Source: Scortum barcoo (taxonomy: Eukaryota > Chordata > Actinopteri > Centrarchiformes > Terapontidae). Taken from it: DNA of 64,000 nt. The DNA lies in the NCBI GenBank assembly GCA_023238725.1, contig CM041550.1, positions 4,163,044-4,227,043 of the forward strand, in the 5' to 3' direction. Each line of letters opens with the position of its first letter. Within the stretch, counting starts at the first letter, position 1. Positions 11,816-23,672 of the stretch are shown here, piece by piece. The notes below the pieces were generated by a model. That model was not told the DNA's origin, did no database searches, and saw only the letters and a program-made list of their open reading frames with translations. The position numbers were made by a program, and so were the translations under genes.

Positions 11816-12960
11816 AGGTGAGGGACACTAGGCTAATCCAAGAAGAAATCCAACAAGAAAGCTTACGACTCAATGCCAAAATCATGGATACTGGAATGCT
11901 TGGAAATGGATAACATCATGTAGGACCTTCATCAAGAACTGTGGGGGCTGTGAAAGACAATTCTGTTCTGCGTAGGCCTGAACCCCCTCAGCCAGATCAA
12001 TTCAGAGTGGCTACGGATACCAGTTACAAAGTAGATCAACCATCAGTCATTTCCTCTACATGGATGACATCAAGCTGTATGCCTGAAATAAATCAGACAT
12101 CAACTCAGTGACCTAAATCACCAGGATCTACAGCAATGTCATCGGAATGACATTCAGACTGGATAAGTGTGGTCAGATGGTATCAAGAGTGGTAAGATGA
12201 TCAGAACTGAGGGGGTCGAAGTACCAGAGGGAAGCACTGCAGGTGTTCAGGGCAGCCACAAATACTTTAGGATCCCACAGGCAAATGGGAATGATGAGAA
12301 GGCTGCAAGGAAGTCAGACACAGCCAAATACCTATAGAGAGTAAGGCAGGTCCTGAAAAGTCGGCTTAATGGAAGGAACAAGGTCCAAACCAATAAAACA
12401 TGTACCATGACAGTCATCATATACCTCACTGGTATTATAAGCTGGTCAAAGAAGGACATAGGGTCTACTGATAAAGATAACGATCTCCTCACAATGCAGT
12501 GAGGGTTTCATCTCAACGTCCAGAATCCTAAGACTGTTTAGAGCGAGCATCAGAGCCACTGTCCAGGATGAAACAACCAAGATCCAGGAATACATCAGGA
12601 AGCTGATCCCTCAAAATGAGTGCCTAAGTGAATACCTCAGGCAGCAGAAACCCAATAATGCAGAAGAGGAGGATGGACCATCATGGAGGGACAAGTCCCT
12701 ACACGGTATGTACCAACGACAGATAAAGTGGTCAATATCATGAAATCTTACCATGCCTTATTTTGCTTTTCATATATATTATCTTAATATGATATTTTAC
12801 TGTCTGCTCTATGTTATCTTATATTCTTATTTTTGTTTGTTGGTTTTTACTCGTGTTTTTCCCTCTATGTATTTTGTATGAGCATTGTTAAAGGGAACCT
12901 GAGAACAAAGCATATCATTGTAATTGTTGCGCATATGGCAAATAAACAACTTGAATTTAA
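11816..12960 (+). mobile_element. R2/R4-like LINE relic (C-terminal half)
   Basis: A plus-strand, heavily mutated non-LTR element. Near 12040-12090 it encodes FLYMDDIKLYA, an RT catalytic block of a kind seen in restriction-like-endonuclease LINEs. Further on, 12480-12720 carries HGGFH-like sequence, QDETTKIQEYIRKLIPQNE and LHGMYQRQIKW, the C-terminal region. Stops interrupt every frame. A T-rich 3' region ending in a GCATATGGCAAATAAAC-type tail near 12935-12950 may be its 3' UTR or a separate insertion. Assignment to the R2/R4 group rests on these blocks alone. Confidence 0.65.
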
Positions 12961-15440
12961 ATAAATCCAAGTTCTTTATTTAAATCATTAGGGCTACTTG
13001 GTATTTTGGCTTGAGACATCAGACTTCTGATCATACTGAATTAATATTTTTGAGGCATGTTATTGCAGATAGTGTGGTGGGCTCGAATGTATTGCACAAT
13101 CTGTAGCAGATGATTAGCTTGAGCATTTCAGGTGGGAAAATACACATTCACTGTACATAACCACATAGGGTTTTGTAGCCATAAACAGCTCCATGAGACA
13201 CATAGCACACACACACACACACACACAGACACAGACAATTACTTATTCTTTCACCTTATTTAGTCTCTGGATACTGAACAACTCTCAGTGTAGGGCCCAT
13301 TATCTATTCCTGTTGCGTGTTCATCTCTCTGGAAGAAATTTCACACCTGCTTGCATCAGTATTAGGTGACATCACTGCAATTAAAGGTGTTAAGAAAACA
13401 AGGAACTCTATTATGATGCCGGGTCCATCAAAACATGATGCAAGCATTGCTAAAACAAAAAAAAAGTGATTCATTGTAATCAACTGAAACTTTTTCTGAT
13501 AAGATCATGGTCATTGCTGATAGGGGCCATTCACCCAAATTGCAAAAAAATGTTATTTCCCCAAGTGGTTTCAAGCCATTCAGATAGTTGTGGTTTGATT
13601 TGCAGCGTTATTGAGCTCAATAAAACCCAAGTGAATGCCATCTTCTTTGTAACATTTTACAAACACAACAACACCTTGTCTTCCTTGATAATTTACACTT
13701 GATAATTTCACTATTGAAAATGTATTTCAAAATATCCTTTACTGAGTAAAGTCCCAGTTATAACTGATGGCAGTCTATCTGTCCATTTTGATTCCCTCAC
13801 ACCCGTACTGGCTGAAGCCCCTGTGTCAAGCTTTGAACTATAAAGGTTACCCAGAGCCAAGAGAGTGAAGAGGGATCTCCTAACTATGCTTTCCTGAATG
13901 TTTGCAGGAAATTACATAATGCCATTAAGTTGCTTAACAACATCAAGATTTTTTTGTCATGTGCACAATTTAATGGAGTTGTTGCTGTCAGTGAAATTCT
14001 TGAGTCTCTGACTCCCAAAAACAATGCTCAAAAACATTTAGAAAGAAAAACCACTCAAGCAAAAAAGAAAAATAGATATGGAAATAAAATAAAAAATATA
14101 CTTATGAAATAAAATATAAACCTAAGATATAAATGATACAAGTAAATAAAATATGTAACTAAAGATAATATACAAAATGCAGATAATACTGTTGGCAGTA
14201 TGTGTGCAAAAAAATTAACAAGGTGCAAAATGTTGAAATAGTGCAATTAAAAAGAGTCAGAGAACAGTCATATTGCCAACCTGTGTGCGTGCTATACATT
14301 GTGCAAAAACAATGTGTAGCCTTCCTTTGCTTTACAGCAGAAGTAACTTATTTAACAATGACTTTTAGTCATTTTTGTTAAAACTGTCACTGTCTCCTGA
14401 CAGTAATACAAACACACAAAAAAAAACAAAATGCAGCCCCAAAGGCCATTTGACAAGAATCCACCAACAAATCAAAACAACCAATCAGAACTCACGGAGC
14501 AGAAATGCCATGATGTGCTATGATAGACTTTTTATTTTTTGTTGGTAAGTATTTTTTGCACAAATACTTTTACTTTTTAGAGTAAAATGTATCTAATATA
14601 AAGGTAAGCACAATATTCTAGTACTCTTTCCATCCCTGCTAAATGGCCCCTTACCTATTATTTTCTGTTAGTCTCATTGCTCTTAATGACCCCTCTCCCG
14701 GTCATGTCAGGCATTAGTTTTAAGGTCAAATCACTTCACAGACCCACTGTGCTTCCTGTCACGCTCCAATCAGTAAACTAACCTATGGTAGTTAGCAACT
14801 TCCCAGTGAACATGGTGAAGCATTTAGCAGCCAAAGATCCTGATGCACAGTATTTTTTAGGCGTTAATTTAGACCACAAACAGACATATTGCACCGGAGG
14901 ATTGGCCTTTTAGTAATCAGGTGGACACAAACAATTGAAACAACTAAATAGGAAAAAAAGGTGGCGTTAATGAGAGTTAATGATTCTGAGTTTGTAGAGA
15001 CCAAAACAGAGATAAAGGAGAGTGAATATATAGGAATATAGGACTTGTATTCATCAGGTGACAGTAAACATGACCTAAAATAAATGCTTCATATCTGCTG
15101 AATGCATACTCTAAATAGGCTAACATATGACTGTACAACATCATAATTTATCAAACACATGTTTGCAATGGGCAATGCTCTGTACGTAATGGATTTCTGC
15201 CCCCAAGTGGCAAAGAAATAAGATAAGTTTTGCTTTAGGAAACAAAAAGATTTCAAAACATTATCAGAATATTATGTAGGGATGTAATGTAGGGAAAAAC
15301 ATTGTGTCTATGAAGGGAGAAGGGACATCAGTCTCCATGTAAGAGAAAAGACATACTGAAGTGTTCAGGGTGGGGGGGGGCGGGCAAAGGGAGTACAGTA
15401 ATAAAAGAGCTGTGCGACAGCCAGTTCTGGCCAGAAAGTG
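12961..15440. other. Gene-free AT-rich spacer
   Basis: About 2.5 kb without a recognisable gene. It contains a (CA)n microsatellite at about 13205-13230 and A-rich low-complexity sequence at about 14040-14170. Open frames here are short and compositionally biased. Confidence 0.6.
13205..13230. repeat. (CA)n microsatellite
   Basis: A simple CACACA run in the AT-rich spacer between the R2/R4-like relic and TAAR C. Confidence 0.9.
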
Positions 15441-15454
15441 TCGTCTCCTTCCTG

Positions 15455-16717
15455 ATGATGGAGCATCCAGGGGGAGCTGAACTCTGCTATCCACAGCTGA
15501 ACTTCTCCTGCAAGAAGCCTGTGCATCCTAAGACTGAGGCCATGCTGATTTACGTTCTGCTCTCCACCATCTCTCTGTTCACTGTGCTGCTTAACCTGCT
15601 GGTCATCATTTCCATCTCCCACTTCAGGCAGATATACATGATCTAAAAATGTTATCGACTAATTTGATCCTATAGGAGGAAGAAATGTTTGAAATCACTG
15701 AGGCACTTTGACACAGGAACGATGCTGCTGGTTGACAGAGATTTATGAATATGTGTGTGTGTGAATGTACTGATTTTCTGCCATTTCCCTCTTGTGCTTT
15801 AGACACATGGCTGCATTACTCCATTTAAAGAAACAGGTGAAATTGTTATGTCTGTGAAATTACAGTATGTATAATGATGATATTCTCCATTTCCAGGCAG
15901 CTGCCACACCCCCACCAACCTCCTCCTCCTCTCTCTGGCTGTCTCCAACCTCCTCATGGGCCTCCTGCTGATGCCGGTTGAAATCATCTACATTGAGTCC
16001 TGCTGGTTTCTCGGTGACATCCTGTGCACTCTGTATTATGTTGTCGACTACATCATCACCTCTGTCTTGGTGGCCAACATGGTGCTCATATCAGCTGACC
16101 GCTACATAGCCATTTGTGACCCTCTGCATTACCCCACCAGAGTCACTAAGAGAAGGGCACAGATCTCTCTTTGCATGTGTTGGGTTTGCTCTGTTTTCTA
16201 CAGGTTTCTCCTTCTGCATGATCACCTGAAACAACCAGGCCGGTCTAACTCCTGTTCTGGAGAGTGCGTGGTTGTAGTCAATCACATTGCGGGGGTTGTT
16301 GACCTTATTTGCACCTTTATCATACCCATAACTGTGATCATACTCCTGTATTTGAGAGTGTTTGTGGTGGCTGTGTCTCAGGCTCGCTTAATGCGCTCTC
16401 ATGTTGTGGCTGTAATGTCCCAATGCCCAGGGACTGCAACTGTGAAGAAAATGGAGATCAAAGCAGCGCGGACCCTTGGCATTGTTGTCCTTGTGTTTCT
16501 GTTTTGTTTCTGCCCATACTATTACCCTACTCTTCTCGGAAAAGACACATCAGTCAATGCTTCAGCTGCAGACTTTGCGATCTGGCTGGCGCACTTTAAC
16601 TCCTGTTTGAACCCTGTCATATACGCCTTTTTCTACCCTTGGTTCAGAAAATCTGTCAAACACATCCTGACGCTTAAGATATTGAGGCCTGGCTCCCGTG
16701 ATACTAAAGTACTATAA
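15455..16717 (+). CDS. Trace amine-associated receptor C (two exons; frame depends on acceptor choice)
   Basis: A TAAR of about 329 aa if spliced join(15455..15627, 15901..16717). Exon 1 encodes MMEHPGGAELCYPQLNFSC and TM1, ending at TTCAG|GC. Exon 2 encodes TM2 to the C-terminus: VVDYIITS gives Asp3.32, VDLICTFIIP gives Asp5.42, SADRY is the DRY box, and NSCLNPVIYAFFYPWF is the TAAR fingerprint. An extra C after the acceptor (CAGCTGCCACACC against CAGCTGCACACC expected) breaks the frame if the first AG (exon start 15897) is used. The second AG of the CAGGCAG pair (exon start 15901) restores it, giving Ser at the junction. The donor is GC rather than GT. The gene is therefore either functional through the downstream acceptor, recently dead, or carries a sequencing error. 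Codons downstream are clean. Confidence 0.75.
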
Positions 16718-17290
16718 TGACACAGGGGGTGGTTTATCTTAGTCAATGTTCTTTATTATGTTTGTGTTGTGCAAAAATATATTGAAACATATGAAAAAAC
16801 ATTGTTCATTTATCGTATACTGTATATGTGTACATACATTAAACTTAATCTTAATCTTGGTCTCTTGGTAAAATATTCTGCTTCAATTTTAAGTACTGCC
16901 ATACATAGACACTGATATTTATTTTACAATCATTCAAACAGAATCTTCAATATAAGATTAAAAAAAGAATTTCATTTATGTCATTTGGATTAGTTTATTC
17001 TCCAATTTAATTTAAGAAAGTTATTATCTCAAGATACTGTAAAAGTATAAATAAAACTTAAAGATTAACTGTTTTTGATAAATAAATAACTGCAAGTTAC
17101 GAATTTTATAACAGTTAATTTTATAATAAATCATTCACACAAGTTAAAGCCTGTGAGTGCTCTTCATGTTAAATGTTAAGGCTCTTTCTGTGACCAGAAA
17201 CATGCAATACTATTATACTACTGTATATCTATTTATATAAAAAACATAATTTCTTATTATCTGATCTGCTTGTATCCACAATGTTGTCCT
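16718..17290. other. TAAR C 3' flank, AT-rich
   Basis: An AT-rich 3' flank with possible polyadenylation context (CATTAAACTTAATC near 16838). No gene is seen. Confidence 0.45.
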
Positions 17291-18880
17291 TTCGGTCATT
17301 ATCCAAAGTTCATAACCATAGGTGAGAGTGGGAGCGTAGACCAGTAAATCGAGAGCTTCGCCTTTCAACTCAGCTCCTTTTTCACCGTGACGGTCCGGTA
17401 CACCGACTGCATAACTGCAGAGGCTGCACCAATCCGGCTGTCAGTCTCACACTTTCCCTCACTTCGTGAACAAGACCCAGAGATACTTGAACTCATCCAC
17501 TTGAGGCAGGATCTCTCCACCAACCCAGGAGAGGGCAAGCCACCCTTTTCCAGGTCGAGAACCATGGCCTCGGATTTGGAGGTGCTGATTCTCATCCCAG
17601 CCGCTTCACACCCCTCCCAGACCCGAAGTTTTTGCCTCCAGGAGAGCCCAAGGGCTATGCGGCTTGCTTTGGCGTCCCGTGAGTCCCACAGGCCAACATG
17701 GCCCGATAGGACTCCTTCTTCAGCCTGTCGGCATCCCTTACTTCCAGTGTCCACCACCAGGTTTGGGGGTTGCCGCCATGACAGGCACCAGAGACCTTGC
17801 ATCCACAGTTTCAAACCACCGCGTCAACAGAGGAGGCAGAGAACATGGTCCACTCCCACTCAAGGGTGTCCCGGTGCCACGTGCACTGATGGACACCCTT
17901 ATTCTCGAACATGGTGTTCGTTATGGACAAACCGTGAGTAGTAGCACAGAAGTCCAATAACAGAACACAGCTCGTGGTTCAGATCGGGGAGGCCGTTCCT
18001 CCCGATCACGCACCTCTAGGTATCACTGTCGCTGCCCATGTGAGCGTTGAAGTCCCCCAGTAGAACAATGGAGTCCCCTGTCAGGAGCACTATCAAGTAC
18101 CCCTCTCCCAGGGACTCCAAGAAGGCCGGGTACTCTGTACTGGCATGTTCGGCCCGTAACTGCACAAACAACAGCAAGAGACCTATCCCCAACCCGAAGG
18201 CGCAGGGAAGCGACCCTCTTGTTCACCGGGGTGAACTCCAACACATGGCGGCTGAGCTGGGGAGCTATAAGCAAGCCCACACCAGCCCGCTGCCGCTCAC
18301 CCTGGGCAACTCCAGAGTAGTGGAGGGTCCAGTCCCTCTCAAGGAGCTGTGTTCCAGAGCCCAAGCTGTGCATGGCGGTAAGCCCGACTGTCTCTAGCCG
18401 GTACCTCTCAACCTCCCACACTAGCTCAGGCTCCTTCCCCCCCAGCGAGGTGACATTCCATGTCCCTATGGCCAGAGTTTTGGTCCAGGGATTGGGTCAT
18501 CAAGGCCCCCCGCCACGACTGCTACCCAAACCACATGGCACTGGCCCCTTATGGACCTTCCTGCGGGTGGTGAGCCTACTGGAAGGCGGGCCCATGTTAC
18601 CATTTCGGGCTGAACCCGGTGGGTCGCCAGTAGGCAAAGACCTGGCCACCAGGCGCTCGCCTGCGAGCCCCAACCCTGGGCCTCGCTCCAGGGTGGGGCC
18701 CCGGTAACGTCCAATCCTGGTGATGTAACAGTCCTTGATGTTCTTGAATCCATGTGGTGGGCTTGTGAACCGCTTCTTAGTCTGGCCCGTCCACCTAGGA
18801 CCATGGGAGACCCTACCAGGGGTGTAATGAAAAGGGGGCGACAACATAGCTCCTAGGATCATTCAGGCAGATAAACCCTT
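17290..18880 (-). mobile_element. I/Nimb-like LINE, internally deleted copy
   Basis: A minus-strand LINE of the same family as at 6.5, 27.6 and 33.5 kb. Reading from its 5' side: leader at about 18880-18430, endonuclease at about 18420-17960 (LLERDWTLHYSGVAQGERQRAG, then an APE-type core in shifted frames), EN-RT linker at 17940-17640, then an abrupt jump to the post-palm region at 17610-17360 (EAAGMRISTSKSEAMVLD, RIGAASAVMQSVYRTVTVKKELS). The RT catalytic core is deleted at about 17610-17640. All frames are interrupted. It sits directly downstream of the TAAR D1 3' flank. Confidence 0.8.
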
Positions 18881-19916
18881 CCACCACCACGGTAAAGTGG
18901 TGGTTCAAGGAGTGGACTATTTAAACCATCTGAGAAAGTATTATTAGCAAACTCTATCAAAAGTATAAGTGCTCATTATGTAAAAGTGTAGCCCCTGTCA
19001 GTGTTTTATTATTTTTATATATGATAGATAATAAAAATATACAGAGAGCAAGATCTGTCATTTTTATAAATTAAAATTCTGATTACACTTATTAAATAGG
19101 AATAGGAAGAAGATGTTTACATAGGCGTTTTTTCCCTTCCAGTTCAATCAAGTACATACATGAATTTGTTAGTAAGAACATGCAAACTAAATAACATTTT
19201 TAAGGCCCTTTTATAAAGAGCCAGATTAGACCGTGTCAAGCTTTCAGTATGTGTGTTTATTGAACTGATTATGTAATGTTGAGTCTATTGTAAACTGCAC
19301 CATTATCAGCAGAATAAAATATAATAAAATATAAACTCAAATTTTATTTCAGTACACTTGTAATCATGAAGGCTCTGCACACCAACACAGGGGTGTTGGT
19401 TTTGTCTTTTAACTTCCTGTTTGCACTGGAAGTGGGGATGTATTTCATGTTGTGAATTAACATCTGCTTCTTGTGATCAAATTTTGGCTGCATTTCAGTC
19501 AATATCTGAGCAGTCCCTGCTTTATAACACAGCAGGAAGCACTGATAGAGACTTTATTCTGGTCTGACAAACTTTTATAACATTTATTTTGGTATTTGTG
19601 TTTTATTATGTGTTTATAACAATGACATGAATAACAGTGTGTGCTAATACAACATGTTCTGATCCAAAACACAGAGACACAGATGAGATGACCAATTATT
19701 CATCACATATGCACATTATTATGTTAAAATACCCTTTGTCAACATGGAGGAAAACAAAACTATCTATTCTATTATAGGCTAATTTTAAGTTAAGTTAATA
19801 AATAAATGAATCATGAGTCGTACAAATTCAAGGTATTTTTAAAAAAAAGTTGTTTAATGGAGTATAAAAAAGAAAAAAGAAAACTTTTCCATCATTTTAG
19901 TCAATATCAGCCATCT
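18881..19916. repeat. TAAR D-type 3' flank (copy 1)
   Basis: About 1 kb of non-coding flank that recurs, in matching orientation relative to each receptor, at 22481-23672, 26323-27620 and 31849-33120. Shared landmarks include the CACCAACACAGGGGTGTTGG segment (19382) and the CAGCAGGAAGCACTGATAGAG segment (19532). No gene is seen. Confidence 0.75.
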
Positions 19917-21053
19917 CTACAGTATGTTAGCATCACAGGAGTCAGGCTGGAGTATTTGAAGTGTAACTATGAGTTTCATAGATCTCCTAAACCAGGGGTA
20001 GAAAAAAGCATAGACTATTGGATTCAGACAGGAATTACAATAAAGCAGCCAGACACCAAAGACTGAAAAAGCCACACTGCTCGATGTGTCCTGGCCTGCA
20101 AGAGAGGGATAAAAATAAGGACAGAAACATATCAGAAACACAACCACGATGACACCAAGAGTCCTGGCTGCTTTTCTCTCTGACTTCTTTGTGTTTACGC
20201 CGACCGAGCCCTGAAGTGTGACGGTGGCCACGTGAGACCTCATGGCTCGAGCCTGAGACACAGCCACCACAAACACTCTCATGTACAGAACTATGATGAC
20301 GGCGATGGGGCCGACAAAGGTCAATATGATGTCGACAGCTCCTGTTATGAAGTCGATTACAAGTATGCACTCTCCGTAGCAGGAGTTATACCTGTCAGGT
20401 TGATTCAGGAAGTCGATCACTATCACACTGCCGTTATAGAAAAGAGCACAGGCCCAGCTGAGACAAACACAGAGTTTAACTCTTCTCTGAGTGACTCTGG
20501 TGGGGTAACACAGGGGGTCACAAATGGCCACGTATCTGTCGACTGATATGAGCACCATGTTTCCCACTGAAGCCGACGTGAGAATGAAAGAGGCATAGTA
20601 AAAGAGTCCACATATCAAGCTGCCCAAAATCCAGCAACCCCCTATGAGGAGGATTTTAACCGGCATCAGCAAGAGCCCGACAAGGAAGTCTGAGACAGCC
20701 AGAGAGAGGAGGAGGAGGTTGGTGGGAAGTGTGAAGCTGCCTGGAGAGAGAAAATATCATCACTGAACATATTCTTATTAGTAGCAGTTATTAAGATAAT
20801 ATCATCAAAGACAAAAAAACAGATGCTTGATATGAAAACAATGTTTTAGGAAGTGCTTATAAGTTTGTCTTTGTGCCTGAAGTGAGAGATAGAGATGATG
20901 ACCAGCAGGTTGAGAGCGACAGTCAACAAAGAGATGCACGACAGCAGGACGTAAAGGGTGACGGCCTCGGCACTGGTGCTGCGTCGGCTTCCTGCAGGAG
21001 GCGTTGAGGAGCTGCGGGAAGCAGAGTTCGACTCCTTCTGGGGTCTCCATCAT
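19917..21053 (-). pseudogene. TAAR D1 (two exons, single-base frame breaks)
   Basis: A minus-strand TAAR of the D family. Exon 1 is 21053-20877 (MMETPEGVELCFPQLLNASC), exon 2 is 20740-19917, and the intron is only 136 bp, about 500 bp shorter than in D2 and D4. Exon 1 has one extra base at CAGCACCAGTGCC (the D5 copy reads CAGCACCGTGCC). Exon 2 has an extra T just after the acceptor (CACACTTCCCACC); this second shift would be cancelled by splicing four bases later in CAGGCAG. The rest of exon 2 is open: SVDRY, Ser3.32 (YASFILTSAS), Asp5.42 (VDIILTFVGP), Phe6.48 (CFCPYF) and NSCLNPIVYAFFYPWF. As written it is not translatable as a full receptor, but both lesions are single-base, so sequence error is a live alternative. 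Confidence 0.8.
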
Positions 21054-21300
21054 CGGAGCGAGAGCAGGAGAGGAGACGCCGCTGAGCTCTGGCAACCTCC
21101 TCACCGAGCTCCTTCATAAAGGCAGTTCATGTCGCTCCTCCTTCTGCTCCCACAACCCAACAAATCGATGATGTAATGGTTAAATATATTTACTGGGACT
21201 TAATAGTGAGTTGTACTTTATGTAATGAACCTGTGGACTTAACACTATTCATTTTTTTAATAGTTTTTAAAAAAAACACAGCAACAAACACAAAAAGATA
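21054..21300 (-). promoter_or_regulatory. Shared upstream region of the TAAR D family
   Basis: About 250 bp upstream of the D1 start codon that recurs upstream of D2 (25305-25557), D4 (30025-30272) and D5 (36328-36575). All copies share CATCGATTTGTTGGGTTGTGGGAGCAGAAG (split across the copies by few changes) close to the coding start. Conservation across copies is due first to recent duplication; a promoter role is inference from position. Confidence 0.45.
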
Positions 21301-22043
21301 TTAACCCTCTGGAGTCCAGGGTATAATTGGCCGTTTTTGACTACTTTTGATTTTGCTTTTATATTTCACCTTTTTTGGTATCATTATTTTCAGCACAACC
21401 TCACATATGTGATTTTACAGTTATTTTTTCATTTTGACATACTGTATTAACACACTGGACCTAAAAGCCACACAAAAACATAAAATCTGAATATAAAAAA
21501 AGTTAGATTTTTTAATGTGAAAACCACAAACATGTCTAACGAACCATTTTTATAACTTAGAATGCAAATATAAGTTGTAAAGTTTCAAAAAAAATGATGT
21601 ACAAATGTAGCAAATAACAGTTATTTACAACTATTTACATTAAAATGCAGGCAATGCCTCAGGCGTTTTTTGTTCAACTATTTACAAAACAATCAGGTGT
21701 CACAATAAGATGCCACAAATGATTTGTGCCACTCCAAAAAACAGTTCCTGTCCATTACAAGACAGAGGGGCACATCACAAGCCTTCTTCCTGCACCAAAA
21801 ACGCGCCAAACGTGATGACGACAATATTCAGAAAAAAAACTATGTAAATTATTTATCATAAGTCTGTTTCTACTTGGCCTATCAACACAATTTAAAAAAA
21901 GGTATGTAGTTTGACGTCCTGCACTTTCGACACAAGTTGATATAGAGACTCCGTGAAGCTGCTTTTTTTTTTTTGCAACGTCATCATAAATCGGACCTGT
22001 AATTTGGAATGCGCCGGCACGTCCATCGGCTCCAGAGGGTTAA
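21301..22043 (-). mobile_element. piggyBac-like element, non-autonomous (copy P1)
   Basis: A 743-bp element bounded by TTAA on both sides, with terminal inverted repeats CCCTCTGGAGTCC and CCCTCTGGAGCCG. TTAA targets and CCC-starting termini are the hallmarks of piggyBac. The minus strand carries a short remnant resembling the cysteine-rich end of a piggyBac transposase (see copy P3). No full transposase is present, so mobility would need a helper. Confidence 0.82.
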
Positions 22044-22345
22044 AGAGACTTGGGTGGAATATGTCCACAACGCGCTCCCCACTGCAGCAACCGGACTCTC
22101 CTGTTCCAGGTCATCTACGAGTACCAGCCTCCTCTCTTAACAGCCAACAAGAAGGGGCTGACGGTGCCTTCAGCCCATACCTTGTTGAGAAGATGCAGGA
22201 AGATCTGGGCAGCTGAACGGCGGATTCTCCTCCGGGGTCAGGATGAAGACCTGCACCTGTCTAAAGACCAGGCCAGAAAGTCTGGCTATAAACAAAATAT
22301 CTACACCTCCATGTCCACACCCGTAAACTCGCTCCCAGGTTTGGT
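22044..22345 (+). mobile_element. Ty3/gypsy integrase C-terminal remnant (copy G1)
   Basis: A plus-strand remnant with sequence typical of the end of a Ty3/gypsy integrase (short block FQVIYEYQPPLLTA and VPSAHTLLRRCRKIWAAERR). It is only about 300 bp, has no LTRs in view, and is broken by frame changes and stops. The same remnant recurs inverted at 29575-30020 and 35262-35577. The piggyBac copy sits at its edge, so the piggyBac insertion came later. Confidence 0.7.
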
Positions 22346-22460
22346 GCTGCAGAGAAGCCTATCTGACTCAAAGCCCTGCACCCTATTATTATTATCTAGC
22401 AGAAAAGTCAGTAACACTAACACAAGGTTCATTGGGTTCATCTGGACACAAATAATGACG
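22346..22460 (-). mobile_element. Short CR1/L2-like LINE fragment
   Basis: The reverse complement of about 33120-33230, which begins the larger CR1/L2-like fragment next to D5. It is only a junction piece here and fuses directly to the gypsy remnant. Confidence 0.5.
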
Positions 22461-23672
22461 TGAAATTTTGTGCTCTTCCATAGATGAAGATAAGAGGAAA
22501 CTTTGAACCTCTGGTGACACGAGATAAAAAGTCAGGGTCATAAGTCAGTAAGATTCTTCTGAACTGTGAATATCTGTATTACATTTCATGGCAATCCAGC
22601 TATTTAAACCATCTGAGAAAAACCAAGTATTATCAGCAAACTCTATCAAAAGTATAAGTGCTCATTATATAAAACTGTAGTCCCTATCAGTGTTTTATTA
22701 TATTTATATATGATGTCTTTTTACTGTAAAAAGTATTAAAACTATGTTTTTTTTCTAAATTAAAAACGTAAATGTCCGGGCTACCTAAGTTATAATCCAT
22801 CACTTTTTTCTAAATTAAAATTCAGATTTTGCTTATTAAATAGGAATAGGAAGTTGAAGTTTACATGACCGTTTTTTTTCCTTTCCAGTTTAATCAATTG
22901 CATACGCACATTTGCTAGTAAGAATATGCAAACTAACATTTTAAGGCCCTTTTATAAAGAGCCAGATTAGGCCATGTTAAGCTTTCAGTGTGTGTGTTCA
23001 TTGAACTGATTAGATAATGTTGCCTCTATTGTGAACTGCACTATTATATGCTTCTTATCAGCAGAATAAAATATAAACTCAGATTTTATTTCAGTACATA
23101 TCATGAAGGCTCTGCACACCAACACAGGGGTGTTGGTTTTGTCTTTTAACTTCCTGTTTGCACTGGAAGTGGGGATGTGTTTCATGTTGTGAATTAACAT
23201 CTGCTGCTTGTGATCATATTGTGGCTGCATTTCAGTCAATATCTGAGCAGTCCTGCTTTATAACACAGCAGGAAGCACTGATAGAGACTTTATTCTGGTC
23301 TGACAAACTTTTATAACATTTATTTTGGTATTTGTGTTTTATTATGTGTTTTTAACAATGGCATGAAAACAGTGTGTGCTAATACAATATGTTCTGATCC
23401 AAAACACAGAGACACAGAGGAGATGACCAGTTATTCATCACATGGCCACGTTATTATGTTAAAAGAAGAAAAACACACTATCTATTTGATTTTAGGTTAT
23501 TTTAAGTCATAATAATAAATAAATGAATAATGAGTCGTACAAATTAAGGGTATTTTAGAAAAAAAAAGTTGTTTAATTCAGTATAAAAAAGAAAACTGAC
23601 AAATGTCTTGTGCTTTTGTTCCAGAAGTGCAACAGAAAACTTTTTCATCATTTTAGTCAATATCAGCCATCT
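22461..23672. repeat. TAAR D-type 3' flank (copy 2; left arm of an inverted repeat)
   Basis: Non-coding flank homologous to 18881-19916, and in inverted orientation to 26323-27620 and 31849-33120. It forms most of the left arm of the inverted repeat that faces D3. No gene is seen. Confidence 0.75.
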
